DNA of 64,000 nucleotides from Sulfuricurvum sp. (GCA_030696775.1 JAUYRN010000033.1:1-64000); one strand, 5' to 3'. Shown: positions 1-8,389, counted from the first letter of the stretch. The notes: generated by a model not told the origin, from the letters alone. Translations and numbers: made by a program.

Positions 1-1
1 G

Positions 2-163
2 GTAGGAAGTATTGTGAACTTTGATCAGATTATCCGTTTTGTGTGGGGAAGTGCGCATCAGTCGCACAATGATGTGCGGACACTGATGTGGAGACTTAAT
101 AAAAAACTGCCGGTTGCCATGGTTAAGAATGCCATGGGGCTGGGTTATTACATCGAGTCATAG
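2..163 (+). CDS. OmpR-family response regulator, C-terminal end (partial)
   Basis: Frame 2 is open from the window edge to a TAG at 161-163, giving about 53 residues. The sequence FVWG...HNDVRTLMWRLNKKL...AMGLGYYIES is the recognition helix and wing of an OmpR/PhoB winged-helix DNA-binding domain, ending at the usual place (GLGYYIE then stop). The receiver domain lies outside the window, so the stimulus and target genes cannot be named. Its 3' end overlaps the end of the convergent SUMT gene by 6 bases, so neither gene has room for its own terminator here. Identification as the end of a response regulator is fairly secure. Confidence 0.8.
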   Translation, partial: VGSIVNFDQIIRFVWGSAHQSHNDVRTLMWRLNKKLPVAMVKNAMGLGYYIES

Positions 164-955
164 GCCGTTTGCATAGGATGGTAAACGTCCCTGAAGATGA
201 ACAACATCTCCAAAGACGATTACCGCAGGGCTTAGTGCCCCACTCGCAGCTTCATCGAGATTTTTCAGAGTCGTCACTATCGTTGTTTGGTTGGGACGCG
301 ATGCATTCGAAACAATAGCGGCGGGTAAATCGCCATTGGCTCCCAGAGCCAAAGCAGCTTCTTTGATCTCTCTTGCAACACTCAGCCCCATGAGGATAAC
401 GGTCGTATGATTGGGCAGTAACAAGAGCGGAAGCCAGTCATTGTTAAACTTCGAATCTTTCAGATGTGCCGATACCACCGAAAAACTTGCTGCATATCCT
501 CGCGCGGTCGGTGGGATACCTGCACAGGCACTCCCTGCTACCGAAGAAGATATTCCGGGAATCACATCGACTTCATACCCTCGTTCAATCAGATAAAGAG
601 CCTCTTCCGTACCGCGTCCGAAGATATAGGGATCGCCGCTTTTGAGTCGGGCAACATCCAATCCTTGGTTCGCATAGGTAACAATCAACGCATTGATCTC
701 TTCTTGGGAAATACTGTGACAGCTTTTTTCTTTCCCTACGTAAATTTTTTGACTCTCTTTTGGTATCAATACTAAAATCTCAGCACTGATAAGATGATCA
801 TACAAAATCACCGGTGCTTCCGTAATAATCCGCGCAGCTTTGAGTGTCAGCAGCTCGACATCGCCTAGTCCGCAGCCGACAAGGTATACTTTGCCTTTTT
901 TATGACTAACATCATCAGAAGACTCGTCTACTAACGTTTTGTCATTTGTTTTCAT
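158..955 (-). CDS. cobA: uroporphyrinogen-III C-methyltransferase (SUMT)
   Basis: The 265-residue protein transfers two methyl groups from S-adenosylmethionine to uroporphyrinogen III, giving precorrin-2, the entry to sirohaem. After a non-conserved N-terminus of about 20 residues the fold begins with VYLVGCGLGD, the SUMT glycine loop. LKSGDPYIFGRG and DVIPGISS are the other family signatures. It is the plain methyltransferase, not the three-domain CysG, so dehydrogenase/ferrochelatase must be elsewhere. Start: AGGAGG lies 6 bases before the ATG, and the ATG overlaps the stop of the upstream aminotransferase by 4 bases. As last gene of the sulfate operon it supplies the sirohaem needed by the sulfite reductase two genes upstream. 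Confidence 0.93.
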   Translation of the reverse strand: MKTNDKTLVDESSDDVSHKKGKVYLVGCGLGDVELLTLKAARIITEAPVILYDHLISAEILVLIPKESQKIYVGKEKSCHSISQEEINALIVTYANQGLDVARLKSGDPYIFGRGTEEALYLIERGYEVDVIPGISSSVAGSACAGIPPTARGYAASFSVVSAHLKDSKFNNDWLPLLLLPNHTTVILMGLSVAREIKEAALALGANGDLPAAIVSNASRPNQTTIVTTLKNLDEAASGALSPAVIVFGDVVHLQGRLPSYANGL

Positions 956-2256
956 TCGAGCCTCCTTATTGATTTTTTGATCGCATCGATCAGAGCATCT
1001 ACATCCTCAATCGTCTGCGAATAATGGATAGTGATACGAAGCCAACCCGGTTTAAAAGCCAACAGTTCATCATCCCCCAATCCTAATAGATCATGTCCAT
1101 AAGGACCTGCACACGAGCATCCCGCACGTGTTTGAAATCCCTCTTCATCCGATAAAAATGCACACAGTGCGTAAGGGTCAATATTATGAATATTAAACGA
1201 TACAATACCGATATTTTCCGCATTTCGACATCCATAACACTCTGCTCCCGGAATCGTTCGAAGCTCTTTTACGAGATGCGAATGCAATTTTTTCTTCGAC
1301 GATGCAATCCACTCAAATCCCAATTCATTACGCAGCTGATACGCCAATGCAGCACGAATGAGCTGTAAAATCCCTGGGGTTCCTGCATCCTCACGATCTT
1401 CGATTTTATCGACAAACGTGTGGCTCTTACGGCTCACATAGCTCACCGTTCCGCCCCCTGCAAACGTAGGAGAATGGTCACCATCAAACAGATTTTTCCG
1501 AATAGCTAGCAATCCGCATGATCCAGGACCGCCGAGAAGTTTATGCGGTGAAAATACCATCGCATCATACAGTTCGCACGGAATATTTCGATACGGTGAC
1601 GATGCGGCGGCGTCAAAACAAACTGTTGCACCGTAACGGCGTAACAATACCGAAATCTCAGCATACGGTGTAATCGTCCCCGTCACATTGGAGGCGATGC
1701 AAAACGTACCGATGATTTCACGATCTTTATTGGCTCGTAATATCCATTCTAACTCTTCTAAATCCACCAATCCATTCTCGTTCAGACCAATCCGTACTGT
1801 TTCACACAAGGCTTCGCGATAACTGATTTCATTGGAATGATGTTCATACGGTCCTACGATGACTAGCGGTAACTTTGCCGTATCTAACCCAAGATAACGC
1901 GCCCGTGTTGCAGGAGGAATATACAATCCCAAAATCTCTTGCAACCGCTTCACTGCTGCCGTCGCACCGCAACCACTAGGAATAATAGCGAATCCGTCAT
2001 CCAATTCTAACAGCGTTTTCAAATGTTCGCGTGCCTGACGGTAATAACTGTCCGTCTTGGCCGCCATTGACGCCTCTTTGGAATGGGTGTTTGCATACGT
2101 TTCAAGGACTTCGCGAATGCGCTCTTCGATAGGCTCGTATGCTAGACCCGATGCCGTATAATCAAAATAATGTTTTTTATGTGTCCCAATCGTCTTGCCG
2201 ATTATCTGGGAATATTTGTCGCCGGCCTCAAGAAGCGGTCGGAATAGTTGGCTCAT
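952..2256 (-). CDS. class V aminotransferase / cysteine-desulfurase-like PLP enzyme
   Basis: The 434-residue PLP enzyme is of the class V (NifS/SufS/CsdA-like) fold. VFSPHKLLGGPGSCG carries the Schiff-base lysine, VCFDAAASSPY the PLP aspartate, and RAGCSCAGPYGHDLL near the C-terminus is typical of this subgroup. I start it at 2256 rather than at an in-frame ATG at 2310, because GGAGAAG sits 7 bases before 2256; this leaves a 29-base overlap with the sulfite reductase gene. Its place between sulfite reductase and SUMT suggests a role in sulfur handling, for example cysteine desulfuration or a sulfur donor step. The substrate cannot be read from the sequence. Confidence 0.78.
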   Translation of the reverse strand: MSQLFRPLLEAGDKYSQIIGKTIGTHKKHYFDYTASGLAYEPIEERIREVLETYANTHSKEASMAAKTDSYYRQAREHLKTLLELDDGFAIIPSGCGATAAVKRLQEILGLYIPPATRARYLGLDTAKLPLVIVGPYEHHSNEISYREALCETVRIGLNENGLVDLEELEWILRANKDREIIGTFCIASNVTGTITPYAEISVLLRRYGATVCFDAAASSPYRNIPCELYDAMVFSPHKLLGGPGSCGLLAIRKNLFDGDHSPTFAGGGTVSYVSRKSHTFVDKIEDREDAGTPGILQLIRAALAYQLRNELGFEWIASSKKKLHSHLVKELRTIPGAECYGCRNAENIGIVSFNIHNIDPYALCAFLSDEEGFQTRAGCSCAGPYGHDLLGLGDDELLAFKPGWLRITIHYSQTIEDVDALIDAIKKSIRRLE

Positions 2257-3814
2257 GACGATACTTCTCCAATAAAAAATTTCCAAAATCACGGCTTTGA
2301 CTCGACTCATACTCCTGAATCAAGGATTCAATCAGAGGTGCGACTTCATCCGAAGTGACCTTGACACCGGTTTTCACTGCAAAACGGCTTTGTTCTCCTT
2401 CTAGATGCCCTCCGACGATCAAATCAAACCCTTTGAATTTTTCTTCATCACGTTTGACTATCGACCCGACAAATCCAAGATCGACGATGTGCGGATGGGC
2501 ACAGGCATTGGGACATCCGTTAATACTAATACTGACAGGCTCGCTAAAACCTTTAAATCGACTTTTCAAATGCGCCACAACCTCAATTGCAAGATTTTTG
2601 GTTTCACTCACCGCAAACTTACAAAAATTCAGTCCCGTACAGGCCAGAGTCCGTGCTTCAAAAACCGACGGATTTGCTTCCAGTCCTAATGACGCTTCCA
2701 GTGTTTCCGTAAATGCTTTGGTCGCCTCGGAGGGAACTCCTTGAACAACAATGTTTTGCGTCGTCGTCAGTGAAATTCCCTCTGCACCGTAAAATTCGAG
2801 AATATTTCCCAATGAGAGCAATCGCTCACCGCCGATGCGTCCACTGGTAATCGCATATCCGATGGTGTTGTATCCCTCTTTTGTACTCTCAAATATTCCA
2901 AAATGACTCCGACGAGGATACGGAGTAAACGCTGCATGATCATACGGATCAAACGTCACGCCCGAATCTTTTTCAAGCTCGTTCACAAAACGCTCAACTC
3001 CCCAATCCTCTATCAGATGTCCTAATCGTGCTTTTAATCGGTTATCACGTCGTCCATAATCACGGTAAATTTTAGCCACCGACTGGGCGATTGCAACCAC
3101 ATCTTTACGCTGAATATATCCGATATGATCTGCGATACGACGATTGCTCGCCTGACCTCCTCCAACGCTGACACTGAATTCTATCCCACCATTTTGACGT
3201 TGAACCGCTGTAAAGGTCAAATCCTGAACTTCATGCGAAAGACAATGCTTGCTGCACCCGCTCACCCCAACCTTGAACTTTCGAGGAAGATTGGAAAACG
3301 CCCTATTCTCTCGGTACAAATCATTCAATGCATCGACCAGATCACGGACATCATCGACTTGATCTTTATCAATACCGTTTACCGGACAGCAGACAATATT
3401 ACGCGGACAATCTCCTGCGGCTTCGATGGTACTAAGTCCAACGGCAGCCAATCGGGCGAAAATTTGCGGAAGATCCGTCACTTTGATCCAGTGAAATTGT
3501 ATGTCCTGGCGTGTTGTCAAATCCGCCGTATCCCGTGCCAACTCTTTGGATATTTTCCCGATCTCTGCTAACTGCTCGCGATTGAGATAGCCCCCCTCTA
3601 CTTTAATACGAAGCATAAAATAGAGAGTCTCATCTTCAGGACCTTGAAGATTTTTATTCTGCGTATACAAACCATACCATTTAAAACGGTCGATATCTTC
3701 GGGGTCGATTTCTTCCCCGCTTATCGCATAGCGGGCAATATCGTCTAAAACATCCAATCCGTCTTTTTCGCTTTTGATTCGCTCAACACGCTGGGCTTTT
3801 GTTTCTGAAGCCAT
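2228..3814 (-). CDS. nitrite/sulfite reductase, sirohaem [4Fe-4S] type
   Basis: The 528-residue enzyme is a one-chain sirohaem reductase with two ferredoxin-like halves. The cluster and sirohaem ligands are CTGLNFC (C-x5-C) and GCPNAC (C-x3-C) in the second half; TTRQDIQFHWI and GDCPRNIVCCPV in the first half are also family signatures. It reduces sulfite to sulfide, or in paralogues nitrite to ammonia. The surrounding cysN/D/H/K genes and the SUMT gene argue for assimilatory sulfite reduction. No flavoprotein subunit (CysJ) is nearby, so ferredoxin is the likely electron donor. AAGGAG precedes the ATG by 7 bases, and cysN ends 10 bases upstream. Confidence 0.9.
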   Translation of the reverse strand: MASETKAQRVERIKSEKDGLDVLDDIARYAISGEEIDPEDIDRFKWYGLYTQNKNLQGPEDETLYFMLRIKVEGGYLNREQLAEIGKISKELARDTADLTTRQDIQFHWIKVTDLPQIFARLAAVGLSTIEAAGDCPRNIVCCPVNGIDKDQVDDVRDLVDALNDLYRENRAFSNLPRKFKVGVSGCSKHCLSHEVQDLTFTAVQRQNGGIEFSVSVGGGQASNRRIADHIGYIQRKDVVAIAQSVAKIYRDYGRRDNRLKARLGHLIEDWGVERFVNELEKDSGVTFDPYDHAAFTPYPRRSHFGIFESTKEGYNTIGYAITSGRIGGERLLSLGNILEFYGAEGISLTTTQNIVVQGVPSEATKAFTETLEASLGLEANPSVFEARTLACTGLNFCKFAVSETKNLAIEVVAHLKSRFKGFSEPVSISINGCPNACAHPHIVDLGFVGSIVKRDEEKFKGFDLIVGGHLEGEQSRFAVKTGVKVTSDEVAPLIESLIQEYESSQSRDFGNFLLEKYRHEPTIPTAS

Positions 3815-3824
3815 TCGTTACTCC

Positions 3825-5231
3825 TTATGTAACTATCTCGGCATTCCAATGAGGGAAATGACGTCGAACAAGGGCGTTGAATTCTACCTCGAACTCGGAC
3901 GCTCCACCTACTTTTTTAGCCTCTTTTTCTGTACTGCCGGTAATCATTCCCGCAGCAACCGTATTGTTGGTAATTTTGTCAATCAGTATAAATCCTCCCG
4001 TTTGACGATTTTCTTCATACGTATCAAATACCAAAGGTGAGCCCAACACTAAACGAACCGAACCAATATCATTGAGTCCCAATTCATGAGCTTCATGATG
4101 GACCTGAGTATTGACATCGACACGATAATCAATCCCCTCTACTACAGCAGAGGTAACCGTTGACGCTCTTTTAAATAAATAGCTTTTCCCTAAACGAAAG
4201 GGCTCTTCATCCATCCAAACGAGATTTGCCGTAATTGCATCCGAGACACTGATGGATTCACCTGTTTTAATGATTATATTTCCACGGCTGATATCGATCT
4301 CTTCATTCAGGGTCAACGTTATCGCTTGCGCGGTAGATGCTGATTCTAAATCTCCATCATACGTCACAATCGCTTTGACCGTAGCATTTTTCCCCGATGG
4401 CAATACCGTTATACTCTCACCGACACCGATACTTCCCGAAGCAATCGTCCCCGCAAATCCTCGAAAATCGAGATTAGGACGGTTGACATACTGGATTGCC
4501 ATTCGAAACGGTGCATCCGGTGATGGCGCAGACAGAGGTACCTCTTCGAGATGCTCTATTAATGTCTTACCCTCATACCAAGGGGTATGGATACTGCGTG
4601 TAACAACGTTATCCCCCTCCAGTGCAGACATCGGTACAGAATAAATTTTCTCTATCCCAAGTTCTTTTGCAAATGCACGATACTCCGTATCAATTTTTTC
4701 AAACACATCCCGATCATATTTCAAGAGATCCATTTTGTTAATCGCGACAACGACATTGCGAATCCCTAAAAGACGGACAATAAACGAGTGGCGGCGCGTC
4801 TGCGTCACAATCCCGTATCGAGCATCAATCAAGATAATCGCCAAATCCGCCGTCGATGCACCCGTAGCCATGTTGCGCGTATACTGCTCATGCCCAGGGG
4901 TATCCGCAATAATAAATTTGCGTTTATCGGTAGAAAAATAACGATACGCTACGTCGATCGTAATCCCTTGTTCCCGCTCACTTTGAAGACCATCCACAAG
5001 GAGTGCCAGATCGATTCTATCCCCTGTCGTCCCCGATTTTTTACTGTCATTTTTAATACTTTCGAGCTGATCCTCAAAAATCATTTTGGAATCGTGCAAA
5101 AGTCTTCCGATTAACGTACTTTTGCCGTCATCGACACTGCCGCACGTTATAAAACGCAACAGCTCTTTATGTTCTTGTTCATGCAGATAGCTTTGAATAT
5201 TTGAAGCTATCAAATCCGATTGATGTGCCAT
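3825..5231 (-). CDS. cysN: sulfate adenylyltransferase, GTPase subunit
   Basis: The 468-residue EF-Tu-like GTPase pairs with CysD and drives ATP sulfurylase by GTP hydrolysis. The P-loop GSVDDGKST is at residues 31-39, followed by the G2/G3 region with DTPGHEQYTRNMATGAS and the G4 motif NKMD. Two beta-barrel domains follow. No APS-kinase (CysC) domain is fused at the C-terminus; the protein stops at the normal CysN length. Its ATG shares one base with the cysD stop (TAATG), so the two subunits are probably made by coupled translation in equal amounts. Confidence 0.96.
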   Translation of the reverse strand: MAHQSDLIASNIQSYLHEQEHKELLRFITCGSVDDGKSTLIGRLLHDSKMIFEDQLESIKNDSKKSGTTGDRIDLALLVDGLQSEREQGITIDVAYRYFSTDKRKFIIADTPGHEQYTRNMATGASTADLAIILIDARYGIVTQTRRHSFIVRLLGIRNVVVAINKMDLLKYDRDVFEKIDTEYRAFAKELGIEKIYSVPMSALEGDNVVTRSIHTPWYEGKTLIEHLEEVPLSAPSPDAPFRMAIQYVNRPNLDFRGFAGTIASGSIGVGESITVLPSGKNATVKAIVTYDGDLESASTAQAITLTLNEEIDISRGNIIIKTGESISVSDAITANLVWMDEEPFRLGKSYLFKRASTVTSAVVEGIDYRVDVNTQVHHEAHELGLNDIGSVRLVLGSPLVFDTYEENRQTGGFILIDKITNNTVAAGMITGSTEKEAKKVGGASEFEVEFNALVRRHFPHWNAEIVT

Positions 5232-6139
5232 TAAAAATATCCTTCAATTTTTTTCTTCTCCATAGAGCCTGCTTGATCGGCATCGATCAAACGACCTTGT
5301 CTCTCGCTCGTTTTCGTCAGCAGCATTTCCTGAATAATATCAGGAAGCGTCACCGCATCACTTGCAACCGCGCCCGTCAACGGATAACAACCCAGCGTTC
5401 GAAAACGGACATTCTCGATAACAGGGATTTCTCCCTCTTCCAGAGGAAACCGTTCGTCATCGACCATTATTTTAACCCCGTCACGTTCGACCACAGGTCT
5501 CGGCGCAGCAAAATAAAGAGGAACGAGAGGGATCCCTTCGAGATAAATGTATTGCCAAATATCAAGCTCTGTCCAGTTGGACAACGGAAACACCCGTATA
5601 CTCTCCCCCTTATGAATTCGCCCATTGTAAATATTCCACAATTCAGGACGCTGCTTCTTAGGATCCCAACGATGGTTTTTATCCCGGAACGAGTAAATCC
5701 GCTCTTTAGCACGGCTTTTTTCTTCATCCCGTCGCGCTCCACCGAAAACAGCATCAAATTTATGCTCATTCAACGCCTGCTTCAACCCTTCCGTTTTCAT
5801 GATATCCGTGTAAACAGAACTCCCGTGTGTAAACGGTGTAACCCCTTTGGCAACTCCTTCAGGATTCACGTGAGTCAACAGTGTCAACCCGAGTTCTTCG
5901 ATACGGCGGTCACGAAATTCGATCATCTCTTTAAATTTCCACGTCGTATCCACATGCAAAAGTGGAAACGGCAACTTTGAAGGATAAAATGCCTTCAATG
6001 CCAAATGAAGCATCACAGAGGAATCTTTCCCGATAGAATAAAGCATCGCCGGATTTTCAAATTCAGCAATGACTTCACGCATAATATGGATCGATTCCGC
6101 TTCCAATACTTTAAGATGGGTCAGTTGTTCTTCAGTCAT
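5231..6139 (-). CDS. cysD: sulfate adenylyltransferase, small catalytic subunit
   Basis: CysD (302 residues) joins sulfate and ATP to give adenosine 5'-phosphosulfate (APS). It is an N-type ATP pyrophosphatase. [16 protein letters not shown] near residue 35 is the PP-loop, and [19 protein letters not shown] with [16 protein letters not shown] are typical. The length matches the family. AGGATG lies 7 bases before the ATG. It is followed without a gap by cysN. Upstream lies a 123-base spacer after cysH that holds a possible small ORF. Product APS would go directly to the APS reductase encoded upstream. Confidence 0.96.
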   Translation of the reverse strand: MTEEQLTHLKVLEAESIHIMREVIAEFENPAMLYSIGKDSSVMLHLALKAFYPSKLPFPLLHVDTTWKFKEMIEFRDRRIEELGLTLLTHVNPEGVAKGVTPFTHGSSVYTDIMKTEGLKQALNEHKFDAVFGGARRDEEKSRAKERIYSFRDKNHRWDPKKQRPELWNIYNGRIHKGESIRVFPLSNWTELDIWQYIYLEGIPLVPLYFAAPRPVVERDGVKIMVDDERFPLEEGEIPVIENVRFRTLGCYPLTGAVASDAVTLPDIIQEMLLTKTSERQGRLIDADQAGSMEKKKIEGYF

Positions 6140-6167
6140 ATTACATCCTTTACAATTTCATTAAAAT

Positions 6168-6260
6168 TCATACAAATAAGGCCCAGTCGGCCAAGTCCTC
6201 GCGTTGCGACGCACAGTCGTCTCCGCATATTTGACGCAAAATCGCCAATAAAACAGTCAT
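6168..6260 (-). CDS. candidate 30-residue small ORF between cysH and cysD
   Basis: An ATG at 6258-6260 lies 5 bases after GGAGGC, which is also the end of the cysH reading frame, and opens 30 codons to a TGA at 6168-6170. The peptide begins MTVLLAILRQICGDDC and is hydrophobic at first, then acidic. The segment is visibly more GC-rich than the flanking spacer. I do not recognise the peptide. Another frame of the same DNA, without an ATG, reads through to a C-terminal RTWPTGPYLYEF and also looks protein-like, so the coding frame is uncertain. It could equally be a structured spacer RNA. Confidence 0.3.
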   Translation of the reverse strand: MTVLLAILRQICGDDCASQREDLADWALFV

Positions 6261-6262
6261 AA

Positions 6263-6970
6263 TCAGCCTCCGTTTAGGTGCAATCCGCACTCTTTATGTT
6301 CAGGGTTTTCCCACCACCATCGCCCGGCACGTATATCTTCACCCTCTTTTACTGCGCGCGTACACGGAGCACATCCGATACTCGGATACCCAAGATCATG
6401 CAATGCGTTATAAGGGAGCTTATTTTCTTTGATACAGTTCCAAACGTCTTCTTCACTCCACTCGATCAATAAATTAAGTTTAATCAATCCGTTTGCTTTG
6501 TCCCATTCGACCAGTCGCATCGTATCTCGCGTCGGTGATTGAGCGCGTCGCAGTCCGGTTATCCAGACATCCAATCCTTTTAATGCCCTTTGCAGCGGAG
6601 CGATTTTACGGACATGGCAGCACATTTTTCGATTTTCGATACTCTCACGAAATCCGTTGATCCCTTGACGCTGATAAAGAACTTCAATATCCGCAGTATT
6701 GGGAAAATAGACATCAATCTTGATGCCGTATTTTTTATTTGTCTGATCCATAACGGTATACGTCTCTTCTGCCAATCGCCCCGTATCAAGGGTAAAAATT
6801 TTAGCCTTTGGATTTTGTCGCAGCAGCAAATCGGTCAGGACCTGATCTTCCGCTCCAAAGCTCGTAGCTAAGGCAATCTTCTCTGTATAGGTTTGAGTAA
6901 AATATTCCAATATTTTTTCAATCGGTTCATTTTCAAACTTTTTATTCAATAAATCAATCGTATTTTTCAT
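6263..6970 (-). CDS. cysH: adenylyl-sulfate (APS) reductase, assimilatory
   Basis: The 235-residue enzyme reduces APS to sulfite and AMP with thioredoxin. The PP-loop region ALATSFGAEDQ is at residues 33-43. Cys117-Cys118 and Cys200/Cys203 form the CC...CxxC set that binds [4Fe-4S] in APS reductases and is absent from the PAPS-specific enzymes. The catalytic Cys228 lies in KECGLH near the C-terminus. The lack of a cysC gene in the operon agrees with direct APS use. I start it at 6970, where AGGAG precedes the ATG by 5 bases, rather than at an upstream ATG at 7036 that would overlap the DUF2061 gene. Confidence 0.93.
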   Translation of the reverse strand: MKNTIDLLNKKFENEPIEKILEYFTQTYTEKIALATSFGAEDQVLTDLLLRQNPKAKIFTLDTGRLAEETYTVMDQTNKKYGIKIDVYFPNTADIEVLYQRQGINGFRESIENRKMCCHVRKIAPLQRALKGLDVWITGLRRAQSPTRDTMRLVEWDKANGLIKLNLLIEWSEEDVWNCIKENKLPYNALHDLGYPSIGCAPCTRAVKEGEDIRAGRWWWENPEHKECGLHLNGG

Positions 6971-6978
6971 CGTCACTC

Positions 6979-7209
6979 CTAAATTTGATAGTCGTTTTTG
7001 ACCACCTTTATTCGTCCAAAATTTGTTGCGTCCCAAGCTCGTTCATGAAAATAATATAAGACCATTTTCGTAAGAACTTCAATCGATCCGATTGAAATAG
7101 CCCAGATTAAATTTCCGGTTACAAAATAGGAAATAACCATCGTATCAATCGTTCCAACTGTTCGCCAGGAGACTGCTTTAATGACGCTTCGATAATGTTT
7201 GTCTCTCAT
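6979..7209 (-). CDS. DUF2061 small membrane protein
   Basis: The 76-residue protein has the DUF2061 signature RSVIKAVSWRTVGTIDT followed by two hydrophobic stretches (about residues 24-36 and 38-53) and HERAWD near the end. Its function is unknown. DUF2061 proteins are often found beside sulfate-assimilation genes, and here it lies between cysK (1 base) and cysH (8 bases), well inside the operon. A role in moving or sensing a sulfur compound at the membrane is only a guess. Confidence 0.8.
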   Translation of the reverse strand: MRDKHYRSVIKAVSWRTVGTIDTMVISYFVTGNLIWAISIGSIEVLTKMVLYYFHERAWDATNFGRIKVVKNDYQI

Positions 7210-7210
7210 T

Positions 7211-8143
7211 TCAACTGTTCTCCACTGGAAACTCGTAAAGCTCCGTACTCAAGTACCGTTCACCGGTATCGCACAAAATCGTTACGATTATTTTCCCTTT
7301 ATTCTCAGGGCGGGCCGCAATTTTACGTGCTGCGGCAACATTGGCTCCGGCAGAAATTCCTACCAGCAACCCCTCTTTTTTTGCAATTTCTCTCGAAGCC
7401 TCAAAGGCTTCCTCGTTCGTGATCCGAACAATTTCATCATAAACTTTCGTATTGAGCACTTGTGGAATAAACCCGGCACCAATACCTTGAATTTTATGCG
7501 CTCCTGCTGGTTCTCCTGATAAGACCGGAGATGTATCCGGTTCCACAGCAATCACCTGAATATTTGGGTTATAGCGTTTTAACACTTCCCCAACACCCGT
7601 AATCGTTCCTCCGGTACCGACAGCAGCGACAAAAATATCTACTTTACCGTCTGTATCACTCCATATCTCTTCTGCCGTTGTCACTCTATGAATCTCGGAA
7701 TTATCCGGATTGTTAAACTGCTGCAGCAAAACAGCATTTGGCAAGGTTTGAGAAAGTTCCAATGCTTTTGAAACTGCTCCCCCCATTCCCTTTGCAGGTT
7801 CAGTAAGAACGATTTGAGCTCCCAACGCAACTAAAATACGTCTGCGTTCAAGGCTCATTGAACTTGGCATTGTAAGAATCAGTTTCAATCCAAGATTTGC
7901 AGCAACAGAGGCAAGCGCAATCCCGGTATTTCCACTCGTAGGTTCTACGATGACACTCTCATGTGTAATTTCCCCCCGCTTTATTGCTTGAAGAATCATG
8001 TTGCTTCCGATTCGATCTTTTACCGATCCGGACGGGTTCATAAATTCACATTTACCTAACAGTACGGTTTCATTTTCTTCAAACTTCAGTTTCACCAATG
8101 GTGTATTACCAATCAACTCAGTAATGTTGGCAGCTATTTTCAT
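7211..8143 (-). CDS. cysK: cysteine synthase A (O-acetylserine sulfhydrylase)
   Basis: CysK (310 residues) makes cysteine from O-acetylserine and sulfide with PLP. NPSGSVKDRIG holds the PLP lysine (Lys42), PTSGNTGIALA the substrate loop, and AAVGTGGTITG the phosphate-binding loop. The length fits the A isoform. AGGAGGG lies 4 bases before the ATG. It is the first full gene of the minus-strand sulfate operon; a 100-base leader with a cysteine-rich small ORF precedes it (8164-8235), suggesting that the end product controls the operon. Confidence 0.96.
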   Translation of the reverse strand: MKIAANITELIGNTPLVKLKFEENETVLLGKCEFMNPSGSVKDRIGSNMILQAIKRGEITHESVIVEPTSGNTGIALASVAANLGLKLILTMPSSMSLERRRILVALGAQIVLTEPAKGMGGAVSKALELSQTLPNAVLLQQFNNPDNSEIHRVTTAEEIWSDTDGKVDIFVAAVGTGGTITGVGEVLKRYNPNIQVIAVEPDTSPVLSGEPAGAHKIQGIGAGFIPQVLNTKVYDEIVRITNEEAFEASREIAKKEGLLVGISAGANVAAARKIAARPENKGKIIVTILCDTGERYLSTELYEFPVENS

Positions 8144-8163
8144 TGTTCCCTCCTTCTTGGGGT

Positions 8164-8235
8164 TTAGTAAAGACTCCTCGTGATGTAACTCACACCTAAA
8201 ATCGCTTGATTAAAACAACAGCACTGAACGTTCAT
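8164..8235 (-). CDS. candidate cysteine leader peptide (uORF of the cys operon)
   Basis: An ATG at 8233-8235 opens 23 codons ending with TAA at 8164-8166, 20 bases before the cysK ATG and 9 bases before its Shine-Dalgarno box. The peptide starts MNVQCCCFNQ: codons 5-7 are TGC TGT TGT (8223-8215). Three consecutive Cys codons right before a cysteine biosynthesis operon are what a ribosome-mediated cysteine sensor would show. The start lies about 12 bases after the predicted transcription start and has no clear Shine-Dalgarno box. No classical terminator hairpin is seen, so control would be translational. Translation is not proven. Confidence 0.55.
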   Translation of the reverse strand: MNVQCCCFNQAILGVSYITRSLY

Positions 8236-8282
8236 TCAGTAACATTTGACGGTATTTTAACAGAAGTATTTTTTATTGTCTA
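8223..8282 (-). promoter_or_regulatory. predicted cysK promoter with downstream palindrome
   Basis: Reading the minus strand, TAGACA (8282-8277) and TAAAAT (8259-8254) are 17 bases apart and would start transcription near 8247. Just downstream, 8240-8223 is an inverted repeat ACTGAA-N6-TTCAGT whose centre TGAACGTTCA is a perfect 10-base palindrome. At DNA level this is a plausible repressor site at about +7 to +24. At RNA level it is a hairpin that would enclose the start codon of the leader ORF. The promoter match is moderate and untested. Confidence 0.4.
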
Positions 8283-8305
8283 GTAAACATAGTGTTTTAG
8301 TAAGG

Positions 8306-8359
8306 TATAATTTATTTGAATAATGATTCCAGTCATTCAAAAGTAAAATACGCTACAAT
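8306..8359 (+). promoter_or_regulatory. possible -10 boxes for the EAL/HDOD gene
   Basis: TATAAT at 8306-8311 and TACAAT at 8354-8359 (within GCTACAATT) both face the gene that starts at 8390. No good -35 is seen, as is common in Campylobacterota. Which one is used cannot be decided from the sequence. Confidence 0.3.
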
Positions 8360-8389
8360 TCTTGTATCTATTAGTTATAAAGTGTTTAA

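Noticed and set aside
2355-3571. Plus-strand open frames over the sulfite reductase gene
   Set aside because: Antisense shadows of conserved coding sequence without ribosome sites.
5201-5980. 259-codon plus-strand frame antisense to cysD
   Set aside because: Codes opposite a conserved enzyme; the composition (rich in Arg, Phe, Asn) is that of an antisense frame and no motif is seen.
8243-8245. Alternative leader start codon ATG at 8245 before cysK
   Set aside because: It opens an 11-codon frame without cysteines that ends within the Cys run in another frame; less informative than the Cys-Cys-Cys frame, though it could compete for ribosomes.
8144-8247. Riboswitch (SAM or other) in the cysK leader
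   Set aside because: The leader is only about 100 bases, and no conserved SAM-riboswitch core or terminator hairpin was found.
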